NCBI RefSeq assembly: GCF_035083965.1
Contig: NC_089722.1
Span: 31,147,458-31,211,457, forward strand
Reading direction: 5' to 3'
From: Branchiostoma lanceolatum
Lineage: Eukaryota > Chordata > Leptocardii > Amphioxiformes > Branchiostomatidae
DNA: 64,000 nt
The position numbers and the translations under genes are program-made. Position 1 is the first letter of the stretch. Every line of letters begins with the position of its first letter. Below are positions 22,274-37,200 of the stretch, in pieces. The notes under the pieces are model-generated. The model did not search any database and was not told the origin of the DNA. It saw nothing but the letters and a program-made list of their open reading frames with translations.

Positions 22274-25200
22274 TTATCTCTCAGTGCTGTTGCTTTCGTT
22301 ACTTCCCTCCGACCCCTCCTGCGAACCCTCCTCCTCAATGTCCGCAGTGTCAGCGTTGATGGGCGGCATGACGTGACCGTGGCCGGCGCTGAGCTGACGC
22401 AGGACCAGCTTCTTGTACACACCACCCTTGTGCAGTAGGTCCTCGTGTGTCCCCCTCTCCGCGATTCTCCCCTTGTCAATAACAACAACCTGAAACAACA
22501 CACAAAATGTTAATATGTATTGGCATCCATGTACCAATATATAAAAATATGCATAAAACCGATACCTGTACATGTATGGATTCTCTTCAGAACTTCAGAA
22601 TATCAAATTCTATTATAGCTTAAACTTCGAAACTGAAACTTAAGATATAAAACAATTGACAAGTAATACATGTACAACAAAGCTCTTATCATATAAGAAT
22701 ATTTCGGACAAATGTTTAGAACATGCCGTATTCTAGTGTACATCAGTACCTTTACTAACCCTACACAAGTATCTAGCTGTGCACCTACAGTCAAAAGGTG
22801 TACAGCTCTGATATTGGGTGCACAAAATTGCATGCATGTACATGTATGCCCCAAGTACGTTGTATTTCAAGCTCTACGTATCATTACTCGATAGACTAAA
22901 ATCTTATACAATTCTGGAACAAACTAATCAACTGTCTCCTGACCTCGGAAGCGTTCCTGACGGTGGAGAGTCTGTGTGCGATGACCAGCACGGTGCGACC
23001 CTTCATGGCGCGGTCGATCGCTTCCTGCACCAGGTGTTCACTCTCCGCATCCAGCGCACTGGTCGCCTGGGGAGGGGGGCAGAGAAATGATGATCACATA
23101 TAGTGGTGCGTACCTAAACCCCGTTCCGGACCTGTTCCGGACCTGTTCCTTAAATCTTTAGGTTCAAGTCCAAAAAAACTTAAACATCTGGAATCAAGTC
23201 CGGACTTGAAAAAAAATCTCTCGCTTTTACACTCTTTTTTGATTTAAACATAAAGCTTCCTTAGATCGTGAAATTTGCACTGGAGAAATATGAAAACATT
23301 GCTGTTTTGTGTTTATAACTGAACTTCTGCATTAATTACTGACTGTATATAATTCCGCATTTTATGGTTTCCAAATTGCATGTAAAATATATGCCGATAT
23401 GCAATTTTACATGAAACAGGGAAAAAATATTCGTAGCACACATATTCCATTGGTTCCAGTCCGGACATTCAAGTCCGAACCTGAACCTTAACCTCTGGAC
23501 TCGAGTCCGAACCTAAACCTAAACTTGGGTCAATGAAGGTTAGACATTCAGTTAGTACCAGTAAGATGCGCTAAATGACAGCTACTTGAGCAACTGGATA
23601 AAATTTTGTAACAGTCAGACCTTTCTGACAGCATCTGCTTTCTTTCATCACTGACTTGATAAAAAGATTCTTATCCTTGGTTGTTTTACAAATCAATTTC
23701 AAGTACAAAGTTGGCAAGGGGATAACATGAAAATAAAGAAAGTGGCCCTCATAGTTTTACCGTAAAATTCCTATTTACGTTAGCACCCCTCCTAACATAC
23801 ACACCCCCGATTTGGGGACGGTTGCGGGCCTGACTCAGTGAGTTGAAACATTCAGGGGAAAAACCCTCCTAACGTACGCACCCCCTGTCCAGCATTTCTG
23901 TGGATAGTTAGAGGTTGACATGAGCATCCTTTCGATGATGTTTACCGACTTAAAAGGTTACTGAGAAAATGTTTCTGGGTAGAAAATGTCAAACAATTTA
24001 AATATATTATTATGTATTATTTATTCTTTATTACTGATTGTGTGGTAGCATTCCACACTTCCTTTGCATGAAGATGTACCGTACTGTCATGCTGATATGC
24101 GATTTTTCCGAGGAAGAACCCCTCCTAATGTACGCACCCCGACTTTGGCGTCGGCCTGGAGCACCTGTTTGCGACTTGAAAAGTTTTAAAAGTGTGTACG
24201 TAAATAGGGATTTTACGGTAGCTCACTACAAAGCTTAAATCAACAAGTTCTTACCTCATCCAGAAGCAGGATTGAAGGGTTCATGATGAGTGACCTTGCG
24301 ATGGCGACCCTCTGCTTCTGACCTCCTGACAATCGCACACCTCTCTCCCCTACCATGGTTTCATAGCCTTCCTAAAGGAGATGCAGGAAATAGTGGAATA
24401 GGTGAGTCTTTGGAGGTTTTTTTTTAACAAATGAGTTGATACAGTGGCATACTTAGCTTCTTTCTCTTACAATGGTGTCATAGTCCTAAACTAAAGCAGA
24501 AACAAACAGCACAGGAATTAGTAAGTCTTTCAAATTGGTACTTTTGTGGAACAAATGAGTTGATACAGAGGTAACGTTGGGTAACCTAAATTCGTGGGGT
24601 ACTTAAAGTCGGGATTTTTCGAAAACGGGTATTTAGGGATATGTGCTAGATGCGAAATCAGTTATAACGCCAGCAATGCAAAGCAGATAGACTAACGTAT
24701 TCAGAACACTGGCTGAAAAGCTTCGATAATCATGCATTAGAAGTTGGCGACATCAAAAACTCTCCGTCCCTTATTGACAGAGTCTGGGGGCTTCGTAGGA
24801 GAAACACCCAGCACGGTTGTTCGCTGGTTTATAAGACAAATGTCACATCTCCTGCCTGCTAAACACAATTATTTATAAGACAACTTATTACAATCTCTTT
24901 TGCTAACCTGCAACTATATTCTAAGTGTGATCAATCATCAAAACTCCTCTCTGTTGCTACAACCTACGGCACGTGTATTTTCCCGCCGCCATATTGTTAA
25001 CCAGAATCCTGTTGTCAAGCAGACGACAAAGGTTTGCGAGGAACACTTTTTTGTCTAAATGCTGCGTGTGATAGTGGACTGAGGAAGATATTTTCCTCAA
25101 AGTTTGCTCCTAACACAACAAGGAACACATGGACATAGTAGTATTACCATTGCTACGGCATCCAGCTAACTTCCCATGAATAATGTAACGTTACACGTTG

Positions 25201-28200
25201 CCCGATGATGACGATGGGCCGACTTTAAGTGAAGTTCTACCGACTCAACACACGGGTTGTTCCCGAACTGGCCTGATGTGTGCGGTACGGCCGTTTTTTC
25301 GTGTATTTTTTTTACTTGGACACGTCTATATCCATAACACTCTCCTCAAGCCAAGGATAGAACGAATAGCTGCTGTATAAAATGTGATTAGCGGTAAGAT
25401 ATTCAAGACGAATCTTCTCTCCCGAATTAATGTGCCCCCCTGTCCGACAGCACCACAATTGTGCGTGCGGCGCACGGTAGTTTCAAGTTGAAATATTATG
25501 GTGTCAGCACGACTAGAGACAAAATCTACCATATATATGATTAGTGCAAAGATAGTTCATGATACTGACAGAATAATAGAAAAAAAGGATGGTTCATTGT
25601 TCTGCTAGATTGATTTCAGTCAACCATTATCGGAAAAATCCCGAATTTAGGTTACCCAACGTTACACCAAAGTTTAACATCTTAAAATTGTTCCTCTAAC
25701 AGGGCTTCATTTTATCAGAGACTGTCAAAGCACTTTATGATTTTGTATAGTCATTCTAAAGCAGAAAATGAAAGAAAAAGAATCCCAGAAAGTAAGTCTT
25801 TGGTGTTTTTCTAGGAAAATCTGTGGATCATGCCTTCGCTTGCCTAGCCACTCGGTCATTCAATGCCACAACGAATAAACAAAGGATAAAACAAACAAAC
25901 AAACACACCCTACCTCAAACTCAGAGATGAACTGGTGGGCGTTGGCCTGCCTGGCAGCCTCCTCCACCTCCTCGTCGGTGGCCTCGCGCCCGTACGCGAT
26001 GTTCTCCTTGATCGTGCAGGCGAACAGCGTGGGCTCCTGGCTCACCATGGAGATCTGCTGACGGAACCACCGCGGATCCAGCGTCGACAGGTCCTGCCCA
26101 CCTGTGTTGCCGTGGAAACGGAATGATTGACACCTTAGAGAGTGAGTTTGCCGTTTTTTCTGCAATCTCATCAAACTCATCAGAAACATTAACCTTTAGC
26201 ACACTGAAGTAGCCGTTTGGCACCCCATTCTCTATTGGTTACAGACTTAGGCAGCAAGGAGAAGGCTAATAGCAAAATGAGAATGAAGGCTTGAGCATAA
26301 CAAAAATGCACGTCAGAAGTGAACATAACAAAAAAGTAACATGCACTTGTGTTGTCATGGAAACAGAATGATTGACATCTACTAAAAGTGAGTTCCACTA
26401 TTTCCCTTTAACATAATTAAAGTTCACTGAGAGGATGGAAAGTATTCATCTTGAGAGTGAAGGTTTTGGGGCATGGCAGGAACTATGGGTCATATGTGCA
26501 CTTGTGAAGTCATAGAAAGGTAAGTAAAGACAAGTGCACTTTGACATATTACGTAGTGTCTTTAAGAAGAAGTGTCTATATTGCTAGCGTGATAAAACTG
26601 CTAAGAAGATGATAAAAAAATGTAAAAGCTTTGTGCTGAACTATTCCGACGCATTTACTTTCTGCTGCTAGGTTTTTTAAAAGTGGGATCTCAACAAACT
26701 TTTAATTGGGAAACTCACCCAGCAAGATTGTCCCAGAATCGGGGTCGTAGAAGCGCTCGATGAGACTGACGATGGTGGACTTGCCTCCGCCCGAGGGTCC
26801 CACCAGAGCCACCACCTTACCTGGCTCCACGGAGAAAGACACTTCCTAGGGTTGAGAAAATGTACATCAGGATAAGGCAGTATAGATACTGCTGTTTCTT
26901 GGATCAGAAGGTTTGGGGTTCCAATCCAGTCTGGTCATCAGTTTTCTGAATCCCACCATACTCTTTGCTGGGGATGCTATTAGTCATACTTTTAATGTTA
27001 TCCATCCCCCCAACTGAATAGGGGTAATCCACACTTACATTTGTTGTACAGCATGTCACATTCTGTGACTTGATGATCATACGTATGTACGTACTACATG
27101 TATATAGACCCAGAGTGCATCATACTCAACTGTAGTTTTTCAGTTTGTGATTTTGATAAAATTATGAAAGATGTTGTAACTGATTATGATAACTTTCTTT
27201 AATTGATAAAGCAATATCAAAACTATATACCAAGACCTCAAACTTAAGGTACCTTAAGGACAGTTACTTCTTGGTAACTGGGTATCATGTAAAAAAAACT
27301 ACTTTGTGCGAAACTGTTCAACCAAAATAAGCTCACCTTCAAAACTTCGTTGTCAGGTCGCGAAGGATAAGTGAACGTGACGTTTTTGAACAGAATCCCT
27401 GAAAAAGGTACGGTATGGGACATTTATAAAAATTTACAAACTTAACGATTCTTATTATAGTTCTCAAAATATCAGATCAGAAAAAAATGTTATGAAACAA
27501 TTGATAGTCCAGACTAAGAAGCAGACAGTACAATGTTGAGTCAGTCTATTGAGCATACTAACCTCCATCCAGTCCATCCAAGACTTTCCCACCAGAGATG
27601 TTCACTTCTGACTTCCTGTCCAGCAGCTCAAAGATGCGTTCAGAGGCTCCCAGGGCCTAAACAAGGGAAGGAAACATTTGAAGATACTAATGATTAAGTA
27701 CAATGGTTTAAGTAGATGACTTAACATCAGTGCTTTCTCCAGCTTTAGATTTTTTACCTTACATTATTTATTGTTTGGGAGTAAATGTTGATGTTCGTTG
27801 TCATTTTAAGCTTACGAAAATACATTTTTATCAATATTAATGCAATGAAAGTTTCTTCAACCTGATCAAGGAATTTAAGGCTTGACTCTCTGCTGTCATT
27901 AAATGTCATTGACAAAAATTAAATGATTTTTTAACTACCCATACCGGTAACATTACACATGTATGAAAGTCAAACAAAATCAACACCTGCATTTGATCAA
28001 AGAAGATCAATGCTAAGTTGAGGTATCATAATATGATAATAAGTAATAATAAGCTTCCAGCCAATTGACAGAAATATAATTGACATGTGAAAAAAAGACA
28101 CTGTCAGATATTATACAGAATGGAAACACAAAACCTGCCGTATGCACATTGTCTATTTTAAGAATAAAAGGTCTCCCATGCATCTACAGTGTTACAACAA

Positions 28201-31200
28201 GTAGATGCGAGAGTTGAGGGCATTAAAGATGCACCCACCTTCATGAAGTCACCATACAAAGCAGAGATGAAGGCAAAAGCCATGGCCACATTCAGGGTGT
28301 ACATCATAAACCCTTAAGAAAGAGAAACACATTCAATATCGTCAATCTTACATGGGCACTGTTTGAAAGCGTTTGTTTTTGTTTGGTTCAAATTACTGAC
28401 CACTTATCATAAATACACATGCTATTCAAGATATAAATTTCGTAAAGAGCTAAAACTTTTATATAACATGATATGTAAGTGCAGCAAACCTTTGACTGTC
28501 CCACAGTAATTTAGAAACAGATCATTGATTACAATGGCCTACACAAAATAATCATAGTTAGTAGTAGTACGTTGATGAAGGTTCGACATCCAGGTCATTA
28601 CGAACTGAGCCAATTCAGAAGCGTATTATGGAAAACCGCAGTTTCTGCGCTCCCCCGCTGTGCGGAGTGCTATTGGCACCTTGGCGCTAGCTAATAACCG
28701 TGTTGTAGCTTGACTCAAGACCAAAGACACCAAATACCAATGCTTTGTATCCTTGAATTAATCATTACGAAGTGTGCTACAATCCCGGAGGTTCTCTGGT
28801 TGACTGGAGCTTCTCTAGCTGGCTGATTTGGGAACAGTGGATGCTTGAAGATTAGTAAAGCGGTCTCCTGTATTCACATGCGTTCATTAGAGAGCTAAAC
28901 AATGGTCTTCCTTCACAGTTCGGTGACGGAATTTCGCTTCAATAGTGAAGCCAATCAGCTCTCTCCTTTCCTGTGACGTCCTTTCCTGTGACGTAGATAT
29001 CACGGGCCATCTGTCTCAGAGTGGTCACTTTAGCGTGGGAAGCGGTGTTGGCCACACACGCGGATCGTCCTAGCCCCATGGCAGGAATCAACGTCAACCA
29101 TGGCATTTGTGTTGCCAAAGTTCTAGCTAGGACTGGCTCAGGATCGGCCTCAGTGAGCCCTGTTGGGGAAAGACTTTCATAGTCTGAACTCATCTTATAG
29201 GGACACTGAACACCACAAGTAGCGGTCGTGTGTTTCAAACATAACGGTAGGTCCAGCCCAGGAATGGATTTAGTGAGCCCTGTTGAGGAAACTCAACTTA
29301 TAGGGAGACTGAATACCACAATTATCGGACGTGTGTTTGAAACATAACGGTAGGTTTAGCTCAAGAATGGATTTAGTGAGCCCTGTTGAGGAAACTCAAC
29401 TTATAGGGAGACTGAATACTACAATTATCGGACGTGTGTTTCAAACGTAACGGTAGCTATAGGTTTAGCTCAAGAACGGATTTAGTGAGCCCTGTTGAGG
29501 AAACTCAACTTATAGGGAGACTGAATACCACAATTAGCGGACGTGTGTTTCAAACGTAACGGTAGGTCTAGCTCAAGAATGGATTTAGTGAGCCCTGTTG
29601 AGGAAACTCAACTTATAAGGAGACTGAATACTACAATTATCGGACGTGTGTTTCAAACGTAACGGTAGCTATAGGTTTAGCTCAAGAACGGATTTAGTGA
29701 GCCCTGTTGAGGAAACTCAACTTATAGGGAGACTGAATACCACAATTAGCGGACTTGTGTTTGAAACATAACGGTAGGTTTAGCTCAAGAATGGATTTAG
29801 TGAGCCCTGTTGAGGAAACTCAACTTATAGGGAGACTGAATACCACAATTAGCGGTCGTGTGTTTCAAACATAACGGTAGGTCTAGCTCAAGAATGGATT
29901 TAGTGAGCCCTGTTGAGGAAACTCAACTTATAGGGAGACTGAATACCACAATTAGCGGACGTGTGTTTCAAACATAATGGTAGGTCTAGCTCAAGAATGG
30001 ATTTAGTGAGCCCTGTTGAGGAAACTCAACTTATAGGGAGACTGAATACCACAATTAGCGGACGTGTGTTTCAAAGGTAACGGTAGGTTTAGCTCAAGAA
30101 TGGATTTAGTGAGCCCTGTTGAGGAAACTCAACTTATAGGGAGACTGAATACTACAATTATCGGACGTGTGTTTCAAACGTAACGGTAGCTATAGGTTTA
30201 GCTCAAGAACGGATTTAGTGAGCCCTGTTGAAGAAACTCAACTTATAGGGAGACTGAATACCACAATTAGCGGACGTGTGTTTCAAACATAACGGTAGGT
30301 TTAGCTGAAGAATGGATTTAGTGAGCCCTGTTGAGGAAACTCAACTTATAGGGAGACTGAATACCACAATTAGCGGTCGTGTGTTTCAAACATAACGGTA
30401 GGTCTAGGTCAAGAATGGATTTAGTGAGCCCTGTTGAGGAAACTCAACTTATAGGGAGACTGAATACCACAATTAGCGGACGTGTGTTTCAAACATAACG
30501 GTAGGTCTAGCTCAAGAATGGATTTAGTGAGCCCTGTTGAGGAAACTCAACTTATAGGGAGACTGAATACCACAATTAGCTGACGTGTGTTTCAAACATA
30601 ACGGTAGGTCTAGCTCAAGAATGGATTTAGTGAGCCCTGTTGAGGAAACTCAACTTATAGGGAGACTGAATACCACAATTAGCGGACGTGTGTTTCAAAC
30701 GTAACGGTAGGTTTAGCTCAAGAATGGATTTAGTGAGCCCTGTTGAGGAAACTCAACTTATAGGGAGACTGAATACCACAATAAGCGGACGTGTGTTTGA
30801 AACATAACGGTAGGTTTAGCTCAAGAATGGATTTGGTGAGCCCTGTTGAGGAAACTCAACGTATGGGGAGACTGAATACCACAATTAGCGGACGTGTGTT
30901 TCAAACATAACGGTACATGTAGGTCTACCTCCGGACTGAATTTAGTTAGCCCTGTTGGGGAAAGACTTAAATAGTCCGACTTATGGGGAGATTTGTTGAA
31001 CATAATGGGAGGTCTAGCCCAGGGCTGACTGTGTGTGCTGTGGGGATTAGCATAGTAATTGACACCTAGCCGAGAGTCAATAAACTCCGCCTGTCTACGT
31101 CCAGACCGCTCATTTGCATTATACGCTTCTGAATTGACCAAGTTCGTAATGTAATATGATACACCAAAAATAACTCAAGGAACTACCATTAAGTGGATAC

Positions 31201-34200
31201 AATTTTGAAACAGTCAGACGTTTCAAACATCATCATTGCTTCATTAACATATATATTCAGAGTTTTGGTATACAACCTATTTCTGCCAGATCTTTCCTTA
31301 GTCACTGACGAAAGATAGCGGATGCTGTCTGAAACGTCTGACTGTTTCAAAATCTTATCCAGTTGCTTGTCTTGTAATGAGTAACTATATTTGGCGTATA
31401 GTAGAAGTATTATACAGTATCTAATTATACTGCTGTACGACTCATGGGTGGGCAGCAGTCGGCTTGTCTTCATAATGAGTTTCTAGGCATCTCTGTCGAG
31501 TGGGTCCAGTCTGGTAAGGCCACACAATTTGGTGTACTTCCTGACATAGTCCATTGTAGTGGAATATCTATACACAAATTGTGGAAGGACGTTTTTCAAA
31601 TGAAGTTACAATGCTGACCTGTAAGGGTGCCGATGGTGAGCCCTGTGCCGGGATGCTCCTTTTCCATGATGACCAGTTTGGCTCCGTACCACAGAACCAG
31701 CACAATGGCTCCCTGAGAGTAGATGGTACAGTTTATACATTTATACATGAACCACATAACTATCAGTCTTTTTTTGGCACTTTGCTAAAAAAATCCTAAG
31801 TCTTCAGGAATACAGCAATAAACATAGTAATACATCATCAGTATGAACAATTAAGAGTTTCATAGGTTACTTTTGAGTTTGACAGATAGGAAGGATTCCG
31901 AAGTATATATCACAAAACAATGTCAAGGTAAATAAAACTAACGATAAATGAAAATGAGGATGCCATTCTGCCTCAACTGCCGCAATGTTGATTTGATTAT
32001 ATGGATGACATCTGCGCATCAAAATTCGTCCGTTTCCAAAAAAAAAACAAAGCAGCTGCAAAATGAGCAAATATATGCTGTAAACTGAAAAAAAAAATTC
32101 TGAATGCCAAGGTCAAGGAAAAAGACGTGAAAGAACAAAGACAAGGAGCGATATAGACTCACATAGACGCATTCAGAGTTGCCACAATGCTGCAGGAAGT
32201 TACAGCCTAACAGAGTTCAAAAGCCAGTTGCTGAAATGTAGACCACTCAGGTAAAAGTCTTTAAGGTATGACAGCTATAAAAACCTTACTTCCTAAAAAC
32301 CTATAGTATACAAGGTTGAAGGATTCACAAATGAAATGTTGTTCTTACGAATGCCACCACCCCAACAATCCCGTTGAACCCTCCGCCAGCCAGGGCCAGT
32401 TTCTTGCCATAGCCGTAGCTCTTGTCAATACTGACGTTGTATTCTCTCTTGCTCTTGTTCTCCCCAGAGAACATGCGCACCGTCCGGACACTGGAGATGG
32501 ACTCCTCTGCAACTGTGCTGGCCGTCGCCAGCTCGTCCTGAAAGGCTTTCTGAATACCCTGAACGTACTTTCCTAGGGGAAAACATAGGACAGACTCTTA
32601 GGGACACAGTCTGCAAGTACATTAGAATAACAGATAAATAGCGATGACTTAAAATAGACGACATTCAATTTCTAAACCTGTTTCTTTTTACTTTCAAGGC
32701 ATCCTTTTCTGGTTAAGAGTAGCTCGGGGCAGATTGGAGATAATATTGGCGGTGGATGGAGACATGACTCAAGTAGAAATGCAAAATCAAGTACCAAGTT
32801 ATATGTTTTCCCTACATTGTACAATATTGAAGGTCGGAAGTGGCCTATACATTATAGTAGTTGTTCTTACCGTAGACCACGGCCCCGATAGACACAATAG
32901 GGACACACGACAGCAGCACGCCCGTCAGTTTGGCGCTCAGGACGAACATGATGGACAGGGAGCCGACAATCTGGAGCAGGTACCGGAACAGCATGGAGAT
33001 GTTCACCTGTGTGGGGGGGGGGGGGAAGGAGGCAGCCATGTAAATGGGACAGCATTATTGATGGGTGGGGTGACATGTAAATAGAACAGAATGGAGATGT
33101 TCACCTGTGGGCGAGGGGAGGGGGGCAACCATGTAAATGGAACAGCAGTATCGATGGGAGGGTGACATTTAGATAGGGAGGGCCGGGACCGAGGGTGATG
33201 CGGAATACACCGTGTTGTATTTTATTTAATGTAATACCCACCCGAAAAAATACACACTTCAATGCAAAATGCGCCAGTAGTTTAGAGAGTTTCATGTCCA
33301 CAAACAAACAAAATTGTAACAACATTGACTCCAAACTCCGAATCTGGTATTCAAATCTTTAACAGCGGCGCAACCGGCACGCTCACAATACATTCAAAAT
33401 ATTCTATGTAAGCCTGTGTGATAAAAGTAAAACCCCGTGTGACAACGCAAGTTATCACCCGGTCCGGAACACCCATAATCAAAATCTTTGCGGCCCAGGT
33501 ATGACATAAATATAGAATACAACACGGGGTATTCCGTATCACCCGAGGTACCAGCCCGACCGCGGGTGATGCGGAATACAACGTGTTGTATTTTATTTAT
33601 GTCATACCTTGGTCACACCCACCCGAGAAAACACACATTTCAATGCGAAATGCGCCAGAAGTAAAGGGAGTTTTGTGTCCTCGAACACAAAACTGCAACA
33701 ACATTGATTCTAATCTCCGAATCCGGTATTCGAATTTCCGACGGCGGTGCAACCGGCGCGCTCGAAATGGATTCGAAATATTCCATGGAAGCCTGTGTGA
33801 TAACACTCCCGAACCCTATGTGATCCGGATAGTTATCACACGGTCCGGAACACCCGTATCAGGCCCAGGCATGACATAAATACAAATATAGGACACTTAC
33901 TGTCACAGTGTTCTGCACCACACCAGTGTCTGAAGCCAAGCGGTTAGTCAGCTCTCCAGTCCTGAACAAAAGGAAGTCATCACAAACTTCAGAAACAAGT
34001 TCAGCATCCAAGTACAGCATGTCACACTCTAAATTCAAATCCCATCAGACTTACATGACTATCAGGGAGAAGTAGTACTATGAACATAAAGGCATACAGT
34101 GAAAACCTATGCATGTCACCACCTCTAGGAGTACATAATAATAATGGTTTTTATTCTCATATAAAAGAGTGACAGGGTAGCAGGGTCCCATGTAGGAACA

Positions 34201-37200
34201 TGCTGGCTGCCTGGGTGGGTGGAGGATGTCCGTCTTCTCCGAGACCACGCTAGACTCTGTCTGAGCCTATTGGTCGGGCCGTGCAATTCCCCGCTACCCC
34301 GCCTGACGGCGCTGTACCACCATGAACCCTGAATTGATCTGCTGCTTTACACATTAAATCTTTAAAATATAATAGTTAAAACTACATTAATTACGCACAG
34401 TTACCGGCACATAAATTGTTCAATTAAAAAGGTTTCTTGCATTAAATTCTCAAATTAAAAGTTTCTCACATTCGTAGCGGGTTGAACTAAGCTGTGACAG
34501 CAGGTAGGTTTTTACAGTACGTTATGGTTTGTTGTCCATATTCAGCAGTCTTATGATGTACGGTATACTGCTGTTTCTAAATCTTTCAGTCCTAGTTCTG
34601 ACTGTGTCTAGTTTGTTACAATGTCTTGTGTGGCGGTTAATGATCTGTCCTCTGGATTGAGGGAGCAGACCTCTCAAGGACGTGTTGTTCAGTAGTTTTC
34701 TCCCAAAGCGGAGGCACAGTTGTTCCCGTCTCGTATCCAACTGTTGCAGTCCAAGCTGTGTACAGGCGTCAGCGTAGCTAGAGTCATCATAAGGACCATC
34801 TGGGCTGATTGTGACCACTTTTTGGTGGTCCCTTAGATAATTTTTACCATTGACACAAGCATTAAAGTGACCACCTGTCAACAAAGATTTTACTGGTACC
34901 CTGAGCAGTCTTCTTAAGCAGTTTTGAGAGATAACTAACATCTTAAAACATTCTTTGTAACAACAAGGTCCTTCAAGCTCATGTAATAGTGTAAGTGTTT
35001 ACTAGTAGTAGAACTCAATAGCATTGTTATAGGCAAAGGCATATACACGTCTTGATATTTAGTATTGTTTATCATATAAGAACTTGCTATACATTGTACT
35101 TGTCACATTTTTTGTGCAATTAAGTTTGAATCTTCTTTCCTACAGTTTGTTGAGATCTCACTTAAAGAAACATAGCAGCAGAAAGCATCGGAAGAGCTTT
35201 GACATTTTCTCAATCCTCTGGTCCTAAGCAGTTTTATCATTGAATTGAATTGAATTGTAAAAACCTTTCATACCTTGTAGTGTCAAAGAAAGCGATCTCG
35301 TTCTTGATGATGGCAGCGAAGAGTTCCTCGCGGAGCCTGGCCACGAATCGCATCCCGGCCAGCGTGAAGAGCCAGGAGCGGAAGAATGCGGCGATGGCGC
35401 CGCCGATGTAGATCAGCAGCAGGACCAGCACCGTGTGGTTCACTTTCTCTGGGAGTGAGAAGAACAACACCAATTTGTTTAGTATCATTGTTACCCACAA
35501 ACTGTACACGATTCAGGAAGGTTCACAAGCCTTTCCCTGACATGAAAGTTTGCAATTTGAATAAATGAATAAAACACCCCCCAAAACAGAGTGTTTAACC
35601 CACCACACAAAATGTTTAAATTCTGTTAATCCCAAAATAGTCATGGTATCTTTAAATTCATCGTCTTCAGTTCTTTTATAAACAATAATGGTTTTCGTCC
35701 CTTCATTTATTTATCGTTCCTTCACTTATTTATTCATTAGTTTCATTTATTCATTCATTTATCCCTTCATTTATCTATTCATTCATTTTTTCATTCCTTT
35801 GAAATAGTTAGACTAAGGCCACACTAATTTAATTTCTTGACTAACGGATTTTTTGGGAAAAATTTTAGCACGAGGACATCATGAAAACAGAAGTGTGGGG
35901 TGAAAACTTGCACCTGACCCTGTTCACTCCCTGAAATTGTGTGCACCAAAGTACAAACTTTCCTCTGAGATTCTGTTTTCATGTTGATTTTCCAATTTAG
36001 CATTTTTAGAAATTCTGTTAACCAAGAAATTAAATTGGTGTGGCCAAAGGGATAGATTTACTAGTAGGGTTATGACAATGACTGTGAGCAACCTCCTTGC
36101 TGTGAATCATTACTTTACATACCTATGCTGGTTAGAGCTGCATCCACCACGAAACTGAAGAACAGGGGTGCCATCATGTTGGATGCACTGGATACCAACA
36201 GTGCTATGCCCCCCAGGCCCAGAATCCACCATTCCTACAAATAAAATATTGATTAATATGTATAGTTTCATACATCATTGAGACTACATGTGTATTGAAA
36301 TAAACGCGGATGAAAGAGTAACTAATAGTGCGACAGTGCTAGAGTCCCAAACTACGCAGTAACGGAAACAAACTGCGAAAACCGTAAACATAAAGCTGTC
36401 AGTACTCAGTTACAGTACTCTGAAGTAGCTGTTTGGCACCCAATTCCCTTAGTACATGTAATAATTGTTTACAGAGTTAGGCAGCAGGGAGAAGGATAAG
36501 ACAGGCCTTTAGAACACAGTGGATGTGGTAGGATGAAAATGGAGTGTTTGCGGTGGTTTTAAGTTCGTGTTTGAGACAAAAGTAGATAGACAAGGGGGTA
36601 CTAGGAGGGCAAAAAAACGTTTGCTGTGGTTTTAAGTTTGCGGTGGTTTTAAGACTGCGGCAAGAGCTTACCGCAAAAACTGGGCACATGAAACTACCGT
36701 GAACATTTCTGCATTAATTTTTACAGTACTCACATCTCGAGCCATCACAAACAGTCTGCGGAGGTTGACTTTCTTCTTGATGGTGTTCCCTTCCTCGTCG
36801 ATCTCCTGTCCGTCGCTGTTGTAGCGGTGGACGATGCGCATGACCTGCAGTCGCCTGGCCATCCGGAGGAACGCCAACGCCAGCAGCAGCTCAAGTACGC
36901 TGAACACGAGGGACGCTATGCAGACTGCAACGTAGGTGCTGTGCATCTGGGAGGGGGGAGGGAGGGGGGTTAGGTGGGCAAAATTACCTGTCCATAGTGG
37001 TCACATATACTCAGGCCCTTGACTGCCTGCTATAGACAGTGGTTTAACTACCGGTAGTAATGTATGTACTTCAAGGCAAATTGCTCAACCTTAGGATTCA
37101 AAGCTTTCTAAACCTAAGAAATGCAAACCGTAACACATGTGGTGTATGACATTTTTTTCTATGATAGAATCATTTTACATGCAATTAAAGATAGAAAAAC

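Noticed and set aside
28939-31141. Two minus-strand frames at the edges of the 103-bp array
   Set aside because: They read through repeat units and diverged edges, share the SLSPTGLT phrase for that reason, and lack splice or family support.
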